A DNA stretch of 7,346 bases from contig JARFPV010000462.1 of the NCBI GenBank assembly GCA_029288115.1, forward strand, positions 1 through 7,346, read 5' to 3'. Source of the stretch: Akkermansiaceae bacterium. Its GTDB lineage: Bacteria; Verrucomicrobiota; Verrucomicrobiia; Verrucomicrobiales; Akkermansiaceae. The translations under genes and the position numbers were made by a program. The notes under the pieces are model-generated. The model was not told where the DNA came from, ran no database searches, and worked only from the letters and a program-made list of their open reading frames with translations. Numbering within the stretch: the stretch's first letter is position 1; each line of letters opens with the position of its first letter. Shown in pieces: positions 1-5,816 of this stretch.

Positions 1-2422
1 TCTCTGGCTGGCTGATGACAAAGCCGCCAAAGAGAATCTGGGGGATTAATAGCAGCGGAACCCACATCACCGCCTGGGTGGTGGTTCTTACCAAGGCCGA
101 GACGGTCAATCCGAGGCATACACCAACAAGTGTGGCTAACAGGAAGGCGCCAATGCGCAGACCGATGGATGTGCTGATTACCTCAGTGATCGACATTCCG
201 CGCGTGGTTTTCTGGATCTTGTCATCACCCATGATCGGTGTGCCATCATCCAAGCTGAGCGCCTGCTTGCCGGATTCGAGGATGTTTTCCTCCATGTGGA
301 AATGTTTTGCAATCCACGCAATGGTTTTAGTGTATTTGACCGATTTTTTCGCAGGTTCATCATCCTCCATTTCGTCATCAAAATCTTCCGGAATATCGTC
401 CAGCGGGAGATCCTCGTCTCCCATGTCTCCCTCTTCAAGAGGCATGAAGTCGTCGACATCGGATTCTTGGCTGTTGTCGATGATGTAGGGGTATTCGCGC
501 TCAACCAGGTTTTCTGCAAATGTTTCGGGATCGAATTCAGGAGGGTGGAAATGGTTTCCAGCAAACAGAATGACAGCAAACAACACGGCGCACTGGACCG
601 CTGACACCCCGCCTTGGAAAATGAGTTTGCTAATGATGTAGATGTTGATGCCCAGTCCGCAGACCCGTTCTCTCTGAAGGATGGGGAGTTCCCCTACTAT
701 TTGTTGGGCGCCGTTAGAACAGCCAAACCACATCGCGGCGATCAGCCCGAGGAAGGTGCGCAGGCCAAGGTCATCGGATACCCAGGCGGTCAGGAGTCCG
801 ATGATGATCACTTGGGCAAACAAAAACGCGATGTTGAGCCAGTCTGATCTCATGATGCTCCACTGCCGCTGCAAAAGAGTAGTCAGTTTGCGGAAGGGGG
901 AGGGTTGCTTGCGTTTTGGCTGGGATTTGGCAGCGGCTTCAGATGCTACATCCACGACTGGTGCTCCAAACTCGTCGGTGAATTTGTTTTCCCACTCCTC
1001 GGCGCTGCGGTGGCCGTTGAGCACCGCAGAATAAATGCGCTCAAGAGGCGAGGAAAAGGAACGAGTCATGCTTTGTGATGTTCCTTGATCGAGGAAAAAA
1101 TGACGGGCCTCTTCGGTGTTTCCCGTGAAGATCAGCTTGCCGCCATGGATGAAAAATAGCCGATTGAAGATGAAGGCGTTCTGCAGAACGTGAGTCGTGC
1201 AAATCACGGTGAGCTTGTTCAGTGAAAGTGCCTGAAGCAGCTCCATCAGGGACTGTTCTGTAGCTGGGTCGAGGCCCGACGATGGTTCGTCGAGGAAAAG
1301 GATCGCGGGTTTTGAAAGGAGCTCGATCCCGATGCTAACACGCTTGCGCTGACCACCAGAGAGGTTGCGGATGCGCTTTTCCCGGTGCTCTGTTAGTCCG
1401 AGGGTTTCGATAGTCCGGTCAATCAGGCTCTTAAGTTCCTTTTTTCCGAGGTTTAACCGAAGTCTGCCACTATAGAGGAAGGCGTCCGATACCGTCAGCT
1501 CACGGTGCACGATATCGTCCTGCGGCACATATCCGATGGTGCCGGGGTATTTTTGCGCAAGAACAAGATTGGATACGCCGCCGATGTGACAGGTTCCTTC
1601 TGTTGCGGGTTTGATCCCGCACATGGCATCAAGCAGAGTTGATTTTCCTTGGCCGGAACCGCCGAGGATACCAATGAATTCTCCGGGTTCGATATGTGTG
1701 GAAACACCGTTGAGAATTCTTTTGGGTTTTCCTGTCACACGGTCAGTAACAACCACTGCTAGATCCTTGGCATCAAGCGAACCGTTTACCACGTGGTCGA
1801 TCCTCTTGATTTGAGATCCCGTATATTCAAAGAGATAGTCAGAAATGCGGAATCGATCGCCATAGACCAGTTGCTCCTTGCCGATGATCAGCTTGCCGTT
1901 CAAGTCAGTGCCGGTCTTGCTCGTGTCCTCGATACTCCAGATGCCATCACTTTTTTCCAGGCGCGCATGGGCTTTGGAAATAATGTAGTCGTCCTTGTCC
2001 AGGCAGATTTTGGGTTCATTGGCCTCCGCTGAGACACTGGCACGCCCTATCACCAGAACGCTTAGCCCCTTGAGATCGATCGCTTCCGTCGGTTGGTCGT
2101 TCCAGTGGGGGGCTTCCAACGATCGATGGAAAATAACATTGCCAAGTTCGCCTAACTGAATGGTGTCGTTCTGGCTGAGCCGACTTTTCACAGCCGGGAG
2201 CTTCTTGCCATTGCGGGTGCAAACACAGTGGTCGCCCGCCGGCTTTACCATCCAGGTGCAGGCACGTTTGTCCCAGATGATTTCCAATAGGGGAACATCG
2301 CCTTCAGCTGCAACCTCCATTAAGGCGAGTTCACCCGCACGCTGAACAAGCACACATGCTTGCTGGGGGAGATCGATACGCGCTGCCTCCGTGGAGGCAT
2401 TGAAAACAAGACTGCCTTGCAT
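1..2422 (-). CDS. FHA-ABC transporter (FHA-like, FHA, ABCG-type ATPase, ABC-2 type membrane domain), 3' end outside the window
   Basis: This is a membrane exporter fused to phosphopeptide-reading domains; 807 residues are visible and no stop is reached. Residues about 1-105 resemble a degenerate FHA fold (TRNGKKL, then LSQNDTIQLG). A clear FHA domain spans about 118-200, with IGR at 125-127, S149, H152 and N175 in the expected places. The ATPase has Walker A GGSGQGKST (254-262), a Q-loop YVPQDD, signature LSGGQRKR (from 354), Walker B ILFLDE (374-379) and H-loop H411. LSGGQRKRVSIG and the RER..G segment near 584-589 are ABCG-like. Membrane helices lie near 529-548, 556-576, 600-621, 755-776 and 785-803; a sixth should follow beyond the edge. 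An acidic insertion occupies 649-689. Start: the ATG at 2422 has AAAGG four bases upstream. The substrate is unknown. The gene is last of three minus-strand genes, 31 bases after its neighbour. Mycobacterial Rv1747 has the same overall plan (established knowledge). Confidence 0.95.
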   Translation of the reverse strand, partial: MQGSLVFNASTEAARIDLPQQACVLVQRAGELALMEVAAEGDVPLLEIIWDKRACTWMVKPAGDHCVCTRNGKKLPAVKSRLSQNDTIQLGELGNVIFHRSLEAPHWNDQPTEAIDLKGLSVLVIGRASVSAEANEPKICLDKDDYIISKAHARLEKSDGIWSIEDTSKTGTDLNGKLIIGKEQLVYGDRFRISDYLFEYTGSQIKRIDHVVNGSLDAKDLAVVVTDRVTGKPKRILNGVSTHIEPGEFIGILGGSGQGKSTLLDAMCGIKPATEGTCHIGGVSNLVLAQKYPGTIGYVPQDDIVHRELTVSDAFLYSGRLRLNLGKKELKSLIDRTIETLGLTEHREKRIRNLSGGQRKRVSIGIELLSKPAILFLDEPSSGLDPATEQSLMELLQALSLNKLTVICTTHVLQNAFIFNRLFFIHGGKLIFTGNTEEARHFFLDQGTSQSMTRSFSSPLERIYSAVLNGHRSAEEWENKFTDEFGAPVVDVASEAAAKSQPKRKQPSPFRKLTTLLQRQWSIMRSDWLNIAFLFAQVIIIGLLTAWVSDDLGLRTFLGLIAAMWFGCSNGAQQIVGELPILQRERVCGLGINIYIISKLIFQGGVSAVQCAVLFAVILFAGNHFHPPEFDPETFAENLVEREYPYIIDNSQESDVDDFMPLEEGDMGDEDLPLDDIPEDFDDEMEDDEPAKKSVKYTKTIAWIAKHFHMEENILESGKQALSLDDGTPIMGDDKIQKTTRGMSITEVISTSIGLRIGAFLLATLVGVCLGLTVSALVRTTTQAVMWVPLLLIPQILFGGFVISQPE

Positions 2423-2453
2423 GAACCTTTGATTCGAGTGGTGTTAGGTGCTT

Positions 2454-3158
2454 CTAGCGAAGATTTCCCCAGTCGATGACATGAGTCTTGCCGTTGCTAA
2501 CAGGTTTTGGTCTCGTAGGCTGAACAGGGCGCGTCGGTTGTGTTGGTTGGGTCGGCGTTGTCGATGGTGGATTCGCTGCGGTTGTGGTTGGGTTTTTTGG
2601 AGGGGTAGTAGGGTTGTTGCTCGCGACTGTAGGTTTGGGTGCTTCTTTTTGGGCGAAACGCCACTCACCTTGAGTATTGCCTTGAGCCTCCCAGTAACGA
2701 ACCTTGGTCTCTCCTGTCTTCTTGGAAACCAGGGTGGTCATTACTCCAGAGGTGAACGGATAGTCCGTGGGCATTTTCATTTTCTGGAAAGTCACACTCT
2801 TTACAGTTAGATCGGGGAAGGATTTTTCGATTTGTTGACCCAGATCTGACACAGCTTTGGCAAAACCGAGCTTGATTTTTTCTGGGTCGATTTTTCCAGA
2901 ATCCCGGCTGGCTTGGCCTTTGGCGGCATCGAGCTGGGCTTCTACCTGCTGAATCTTGGTTTGAAGTGCAGATACTTGTTTTTCGGACTCCTCAAGACGG
3001 ACTTCAAGTGCTGCTTTTTCGGCTGAAAGCTTCATTGCTTCCTTTTCATAGCTGGGATCTTTGTCTTCCTTGCATGATGGTAGCGCAAGGAGAGCGCACA
3101 ATGATGCAAGCAGTATGCATGGTGACGTGCGCATGGTATGACGAGTTGTATTTTTCAT
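2454..3158 (-). CDS. Coiled-coil lipoprotein with Pro/Thr-rich C-terminal tail, function unknown
   Basis: This is a predicted lipoprotein of 234 residues from an unrecognised family. An N-terminal signal ends in a lipobox (LPSC, lipidated Cys29). Residues about 35-80 are rich in Glu, Lys, Ala, Leu and Gln with heptad-like spacing, so a coiled coil is likely. Residues about 90-170 look like a small mixed domain (KSVTFQKMKMPTDYPF, then VRYWEAQG and GEWRFAQKE). A low-complexity stretch rich in Pro, Thr and Asn (about 172-220) follows, and the protein ends in a non-repetitive tail, THVIDWGNLR. The tail layout suggests a linker reaching from the membrane to a partner (inference). The ATG at 3158 has no Shine-Dalgarno sequence but a CAACAACAACACC leader. 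Met9 is a possible alternative start that still leaves a full signal peptide. It lies 20 bases after the SlyB-like gene and 31 bases before the transporter, so co-transcription is likely. Confidence 0.9.
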   Translation of the reverse strand: MKNTTRHTMRTSPCILLASLCALLALPSCKEDKDPSYEKEAMKLSAEKAALEVRLEESEKQVSALQTKIQQVEAQLDAAKGQASRDSGKIDPEKIKLGFAKAVSDLGQQIEKSFPDLTVKSVTFQKMKMPTDYPFTSGVMTTLVSKKTGETKVRYWEAQGNTQGEWRFAQKEAPKPTVASNNPTTPPKNPTTTAANPPSTTPTQPTQPTRPVQPTRPKPVSNGKTHVIDWGNLR

Positions 3159-3178
3159 AACGGTGTTGTTGTTGGGGC

Positions 3179-3646
3179 TTAGTAACTAGAAGGAATGATG
3201 CTAACCATCTGACCATAAACATTGGTAAGGACTAAGACACGGTCACCTCGCTGGAGTGGAGGATTTGCCTTTGAGATAGTTCGGTAGATGCGCCCGCCGG
3301 CGTTGACCGTGATTTCACGAGCGCTGCGTGACCGGATGGCACCTTCAGTGGCGTGGCCACCTATCCCTCCGAGCCAGGAGCCCGCCATGGAGCCTGCTGC
3401 GCGAGCTGTAAAACCAGATCCAACTTGGCTGCCAAGAACGGCGCCGCCAATGCTTCCGATGGCTGCGCCAGCACCTGAGCGTTTGGTCACGCGCACGGGA
3501 TAGCTGGACGTCACAACCCCGGAAAGGGCTTTGTTGGGAGTTGTCCTGTGAGGCGCGTAAGTGACTTGAGAACTGCTTGTGCACTGGCAAAAAATCATGG
3601 TTGACGCGATGGACAACAGTAGAAATGCAAAAGACTTCATTTTCAT
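3179..3646 (-). CDS. Glycine-zipper (SlyB-like) outer-membrane lipoprotein
   Basis: The 155-residue product is exported and probably lipidated. The hydrophobic signal (residues 5-20) ends in IFCQC, so Cys20 or Cys22 would carry the lipid; the lipobox is not canonical. Residues about 57-104 form a glycine zipper with GxxxG-like spacing (GAGAAIGSIGG, then GSMAGSWLGGIGGH). A beta-rich end follows (EITVNAGG, RGDRVLVL). This order, of short lipoprotein lead, Gly-zipper hairpin and a nucleotide-free C-terminal beta segment, is that of SlyB/Pcp and other glycine-zipper 2TM proteins, which help keep the outer membrane intact (established for enterobacterial SlyB). The symbol is left blank because orthology cannot be shown here. 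It is the first gene of the minus-strand trio. The start could also be Met3; no Shine-Dalgarno sequence decides between them. Confidence 0.88.
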   Translation of the reverse strand: MKMKSFAFLLLSIASTMIFCQCTSSSQVTYAPHRTTPNKALSGVVTSSYPVRVTKRSGAGAAIGSIGGAVLGSQVGSGFTARAAGSMAGSWLGGIGGHATEGAIRSRSAREITVNAGGRIYRTISKANPPLQRGDRVLVLTNVYGQMVSIIPSSY

Positions 3647-3790
3647 GGCGTCTCATTCTAGGAAATCGTAGTCATGGAGGGAAGATTATTTTTGCCAAAT
3701 TCAAGCTGGTGGGTCTTTAAACAGAACCTAAAAAACGATTTTCGAATAATTCTTGCCTAGGCAGTAACGAGTCATCAATATGGGGACGCT
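3647..3790. other. Divergent intergenic region, probable promoters for both gene runs
   Basis: This 144-base gap between two divergently transcribed gene runs is the longest non-coding stretch in the window and should hold both promoters. It is AT-rich around 3682-3760. Possible -10-like hexamers are AATAAT (3745-3750, plus strand) and TAGAAT (reverse complement of 3655-3660, minus strand). Neither has a convincing -35 partner at normal spacing, so no exact promoter is claimed. It also contains the palindrome annotated separately. Confidence 0.6.
3744..3763. promoter_or_regulatory. Palindromic candidate operator
   Basis: Two inverted repeats lie side by side. GAATAATTC (3744-3752) is symmetric apart from its central base, and TGCCTAGGCA (3754-3763) is a perfect 10-bp palindrome. 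They lie 28-47 bases upstream of the plus-strand gene at 3791 and overlap the best plus-strand -10-like hexamer, so a dimeric regulator could bind here. There is no known matching regulator, and a 10-bp palindrome can occur by chance. Confidence 0.3.
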
Positions 3791-4615
3791 ATGAATGAAA
3801 AATATTTTCTAACTGCTGTGATCGCTGGGTTGTTCTTTTCTTCCGGGATCTCAATTGCACAAAAAGGGGCATTCGACCCTAACGAAGGAGTTAAGCAAGC
3901 GGGGATGGTGACCCCAACGGTGATCGATAAAATGATCGCTGTGAACATGGTCCTCGGAAAAGGTAAAGTCGACTGGAGAGGCGTGGGAGGGAATTACGCC
4001 GATTACATGAGTCGTGATGACTATAAAGACAAGAACGTCATGTTGCCTGTCATGATGGGGTTGCGAATGAGTGACGGTGTGCTCTCGATCATGGCTCGTG
4101 ATGTTGAGTTGCTCAACAAAGCCGCTGCAGATATTGAATTCATGGCTGATAAGCTTGGTGTTGGAGGCTCGCAGCTCAAGAGGGCAGCACGAGTGAAAGC
4201 CTTTGCTAACAAGAAGGACTGGAATAGGGTGTTTCTTGAGCTTGGATACCTTCAGAAAGACATTATGGCTACAATGGCTCAGGAGGGGAATCGTGATCGT
4301 CGTGCCATTCTTATTTCATCTGGCTGGATCGAAGGTGCTCATATGATGTCTAGCGTCATTAAAACACAGTATTCAAAGCCTGCCTCGGCGCTTTTGCGTG
4401 AGCCTATGTTAGTGAAGCAGATGTTAGCGGATCTCAGTAAGCTCGACCCGAAAAAGAAAGCGGATCCTGTGGTTGTTGAGCTTAATACTGTGTTGAAAAA
4501 GTTGTTAGCAATCATTGATGTTCCCATGCATTCAAGTATCGACAAAGAAAAAATCGAAGAAATGCACAAAATTACTTCTCAGTTCCGACAGTTAGTGATA
4601 GGTAATAAGCGCTAA
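3791..4615 (+). CDS. Secreted alpha-helical protein of unknown function
   Basis: This gene encodes a 274-residue exported protein from a family I do not recognise. A signal peptide (residues 1-23) has a hydrophobic core TAVIAGLFF and a cleavage site SIA before Gln24. The mature part looks almost entirely helical, with alternating Leu/Met/Ala and Lys/Glu/Asp and no Cys. A segment at about 176-188 (SSGWIEGAHMMSS) resembles the SGWIEGLY-type helix of uncharacterised helical-bundle lipoproteins in Bacteroidota. That likeness is from memory and is weak. Three Asp/Lys-rich turns (for example LDPKKKADP at 218-226) separate the later helices. GGGGA sits about five bases before the ATG, the nearest thing to a Shine-Dalgarno sequence here. 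It is the first gene of the plus-strand run, 71 bases before the next, and lies opposite the transporter operon across a shared promoter region. Confidence 0.88.
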   Translation: MNEKYFLTAVIAGLFFSSGISIAQKGAFDPNEGVKQAGMVTPTVIDKMIAVNMVLGKGKVDWRGVGGNYADYMSRDDYKDKNVMLPVMMGLRMSDGVLSIMARDVELLNKAAADIEFMADKLGVGGSQLKRAARVKAFANKKDWNRVFLELGYLQKDIMATMAQEGNRDRRAILISSGWIEGAHMMSSVIKTQYSKPASALLREPMLVKQMLADLSKLDPKKKADPVVVELNTVLKKLLAIIDVPMHSSIDKEKIEEMHKITSQFRQLVIGNKR

Positions 4616-4686
4616 CGAATTTTGTGCATAAAACTCCAATTAGTTCGTCAAGGCACTGTTAGTTAGAAAAATACCAACAACACGCT

Positions 4687-5178
4687 ATGAAAAAAACATT
4701 AGTAACTATACTCGCCTGCGCCGCAGCCCTTGTGACTGCCGCCCAAGCTCAAGACCCCACGAAATCAACAGATGATGCCTACAGCATGGGCGTCTATTAT
4801 TCTCAACGTGGCTTCAGTATGCTGCCCTCCATTGATGGCGTCGACGGAACCGGATCCAAGATCTCGTTCATCGTTCCTGTTAGTAAAGGAATCGATTACA
4901 CGTTCCTCGCCGGTCGTGACACCTACATCCGTGATATGGACATTTACGTCTATGACGAGTCTAACGGACTTATTATCAAGGACCGCCGTTCCAATTCTCG
5001 TGCAGGTGTTCGTTTCCGTTCATCTTACACTGGTACCGTGAAAGTTATTCTTCACATTGCCCGTGCCAACGGACTTGGTGCGTGGTCGGTGATCATCGGA
5101 CGCCGAGGTGGTGGACCCAGAATCGATCCCGTCAACCCTGGTGAAGGTGGAGAAGCAACCGACACGAACAAAAATTAA
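4687..5178 (+). CDS. Secreted beta-rich protein, PPC-like (pre-peptidase C-terminal-like) domain
   Basis: The 163-residue product has a classic signal peptide (MKKTLVTILACAAALVTA) with cleavage after AQA at 19-21. The mature protein is beta-rich. Residues about 58-138 follow the pattern of PPC-type jelly-roll domains: an opening YTFLAGRD strand, a D.DIYVYDESNG strand and turn with Asp residues (83-94), a TGTVKVILHI strand (115-124) and a closing GAWSVIIG strand (131-138). Such domains are usually non-catalytic modules of secreted enzymes; here the domain stands alone. The C-terminus is Gly/Pro-rich and disordered (140-163). No catalytic residues are apparent. The ATG is preceded by ACCAACAACACGCT without a Shine-Dalgarno sequence. 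It is followed by two small lipoprotein genes, 65 bases on, in what looks like one transcript ending at the terminator near 5731. Domain assignment is by pattern only. Confidence 0.9.
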   Translation: MKKTLVTILACAAALVTAAQAQDPTKSTDDAYSMGVYYSQRGFSMLPSIDGVDGTGSKISFIVPVSKGIDYTFLAGRDTYIRDMDIYVYDESNGLIIKDRRSNSRAGVRFRSSYTGTVKVILHIARANGLGAWSVIIGRRGGGPRIDPVNPGEGGEATDTNKN

Positions 5179-5243
5179 TCATCTGAGCTTATTCATTCTA
5201 TCAACTAGACTCAAAACCAAATAAAATCATACCAAGAATCATT

Positions 5244-5432
5244 ATGAAACTTATTCTCGCAATCGCATTGCCAATATCAACGTGCATGCTTCTTACATCA
5301 TGCCCGAAGCCAGCTCCTGCCCCTGTGGTCATTCACCGGCACACAATTATCAAGCCTAAACCGGCACCCAAGCCCAAACCCAAGCCAAGCCCGACTGCAG
5401 AGTCGTTCCGCGCTGTGGAAAGGGCTAACTAA
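5244..5432 (+). CDS. Small Pro/Lys-rich lipoprotein with C-terminal AESFRA motif
   Basis: The product is a tiny lipoprotein of 62 residues. The signal (MKLILAIALPISTCMLL) ends in lipobox LTSC with Cys20 as the lipidation site. The mature part is short: CPKPAPAP, then VVIHRHTIIK, then a repeating Lys-Pro run (38-50), and a terminal AESFRAVERAN. Lys-Pro repeats form extended, positively charged rods and could span peptidoglycan (inference). No enzyme domain fits in this length. The gene is supported by the signal peptide, by the same C-terminal motif in the next gene, and by compact spacing (65 bases before it, 33 after it). There is no Shine-Dalgarno sequence; the leader is AT-rich (ACCAAGAATCATT). 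Confidence 0.85.
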   Translation: MKLILAIALPISTCMLLTSCPKPAPAPVVIHRHTIIKPKPAPKPKPKPSPTAESFRAVERAN

Positions 5433-5465
5433 AGGCCGGTATTACCTGCAACCCCAACTGATATT

Positions 5466-5690
5466 ATGAAAATAGTTTTGGCTGCTGCAGGGTTAGTATT
5501 TGTGATGGTGTCATGCGCTCCTAAGCCAGCACCGCCAGCACAGCATTACTACACCCAGCGCACGATCTACTACACACCGAAAAAGAGTACGACAACCACA
5601 CCTGTCTATCGAAAGTATGGTGGTGGCTCGTCGAGGACTTACTATGGTAACTCCGGCAGCGCGGAATCATTCCGCGCGACTACCCGATAA
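5466..5690 (+). CDS. Small Tyr/Thr-rich lipoprotein with C-terminal AESFRA motif
   Basis: The 74-residue product is a second tiny lipoprotein and probable relative of its upstream neighbour. The signal (MKIVLAAAGLVFVM) ends in lipobox MVSC with Cys17. The mature start CAPKPAPPA closely matches the CPKPAPAP of the neighbour, and both end in AESFRA followed by a basic tail (here AESFRATTR, residues 66-74). The middles differ: this one has HYYTQRTIYYTPKK, a Thr run and YGGGSSRTYYG, where the neighbour has Lys-Pro repeats. Conserved ends around a changeable middle suggest the ends do the work and the middle is a spacer (inference). The gene ends 40 bases before a strong terminator, so it closes the plus-strand transcript. 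Confidence 0.85.
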   Translation: MKIVLAAAGLVFVMVSCAPKPAPPAQHYYTQRTIYYTPKKSTTTTPVYRKYGGGSSRTYYGNSGSAESFRATTR

Positions 5691-5730
5691 CGGGACGCTG
5701 GAACGTGTAATGATCGAACACATATCAATC

Positions 5731-5762
5731 AAGGCAGGGTGGGCTATCACCCTGCCTTTTTT
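5731..5762 (+). terminator. Rho-independent terminator after the small lipoprotein genes
   Basis: GGCAGGGTG (5733-5741) pairs with CACCCTGCC (5748-5756) as a perfect nine-base stem with a six-base loop. Two flanking A-T pairs extend the stem, and a run of six T follows. It starts 40 bases after the stop of the second small lipoprotein gene and ends 54 bases before the kinase start. This implies that the kinase has its own promoter or depends on read-through. Confidence 0.93.
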
Positions 5763-5816
5763 CTTTCACTGGCAGGCAAATATTCATAGTCTGCCGACGA
5801 CAAATTTAGACAGTCA

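Noticed and set aside
15..1034. Plus-strand open frames opposite the transporter membrane domain
   Set aside because: They are antisense to a frame that encodes coherent membrane helices and ABCG-like motifs. They have no start signal or recognisable domain.
2448..2810. Plus-strand frame rich in Trp, Arg and Cys
   Set aside because: It mirrors the Pro/Thr-rich tail of the minus-strand lipoprotein; the unusual composition is a by-product of that low-complexity stretch.
3345..3656. Alternative minus-strand frame overlapping the Gly-zipper lipoprotein
   Set aside because: It lacks any domain or signal peptide, while the other frame gives a signal peptide and a clear glycine zipper.
4611..4640. 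Possible hairpin after the helical secreted protein (AAGCGCTAACGAATTTTG)
   Set aside because: Pairing is limited to a few bases and no T-run follows, so it is not a terminator.
5341..5396. Tandem repeat in the Lys-Pro coding run
   Set aside because: The repetition follows from coding for Lys-Pro pairs and is too short and irregular to be a separate repeat element.
5757..5816. Possible kinase promoter with CATAGT (5785-5790) or TTTAGA (5805-5810) as -10
   Set aside because: Neither has an acceptable -35 hexamer at 16-18 bases, so the match is no better than chance.
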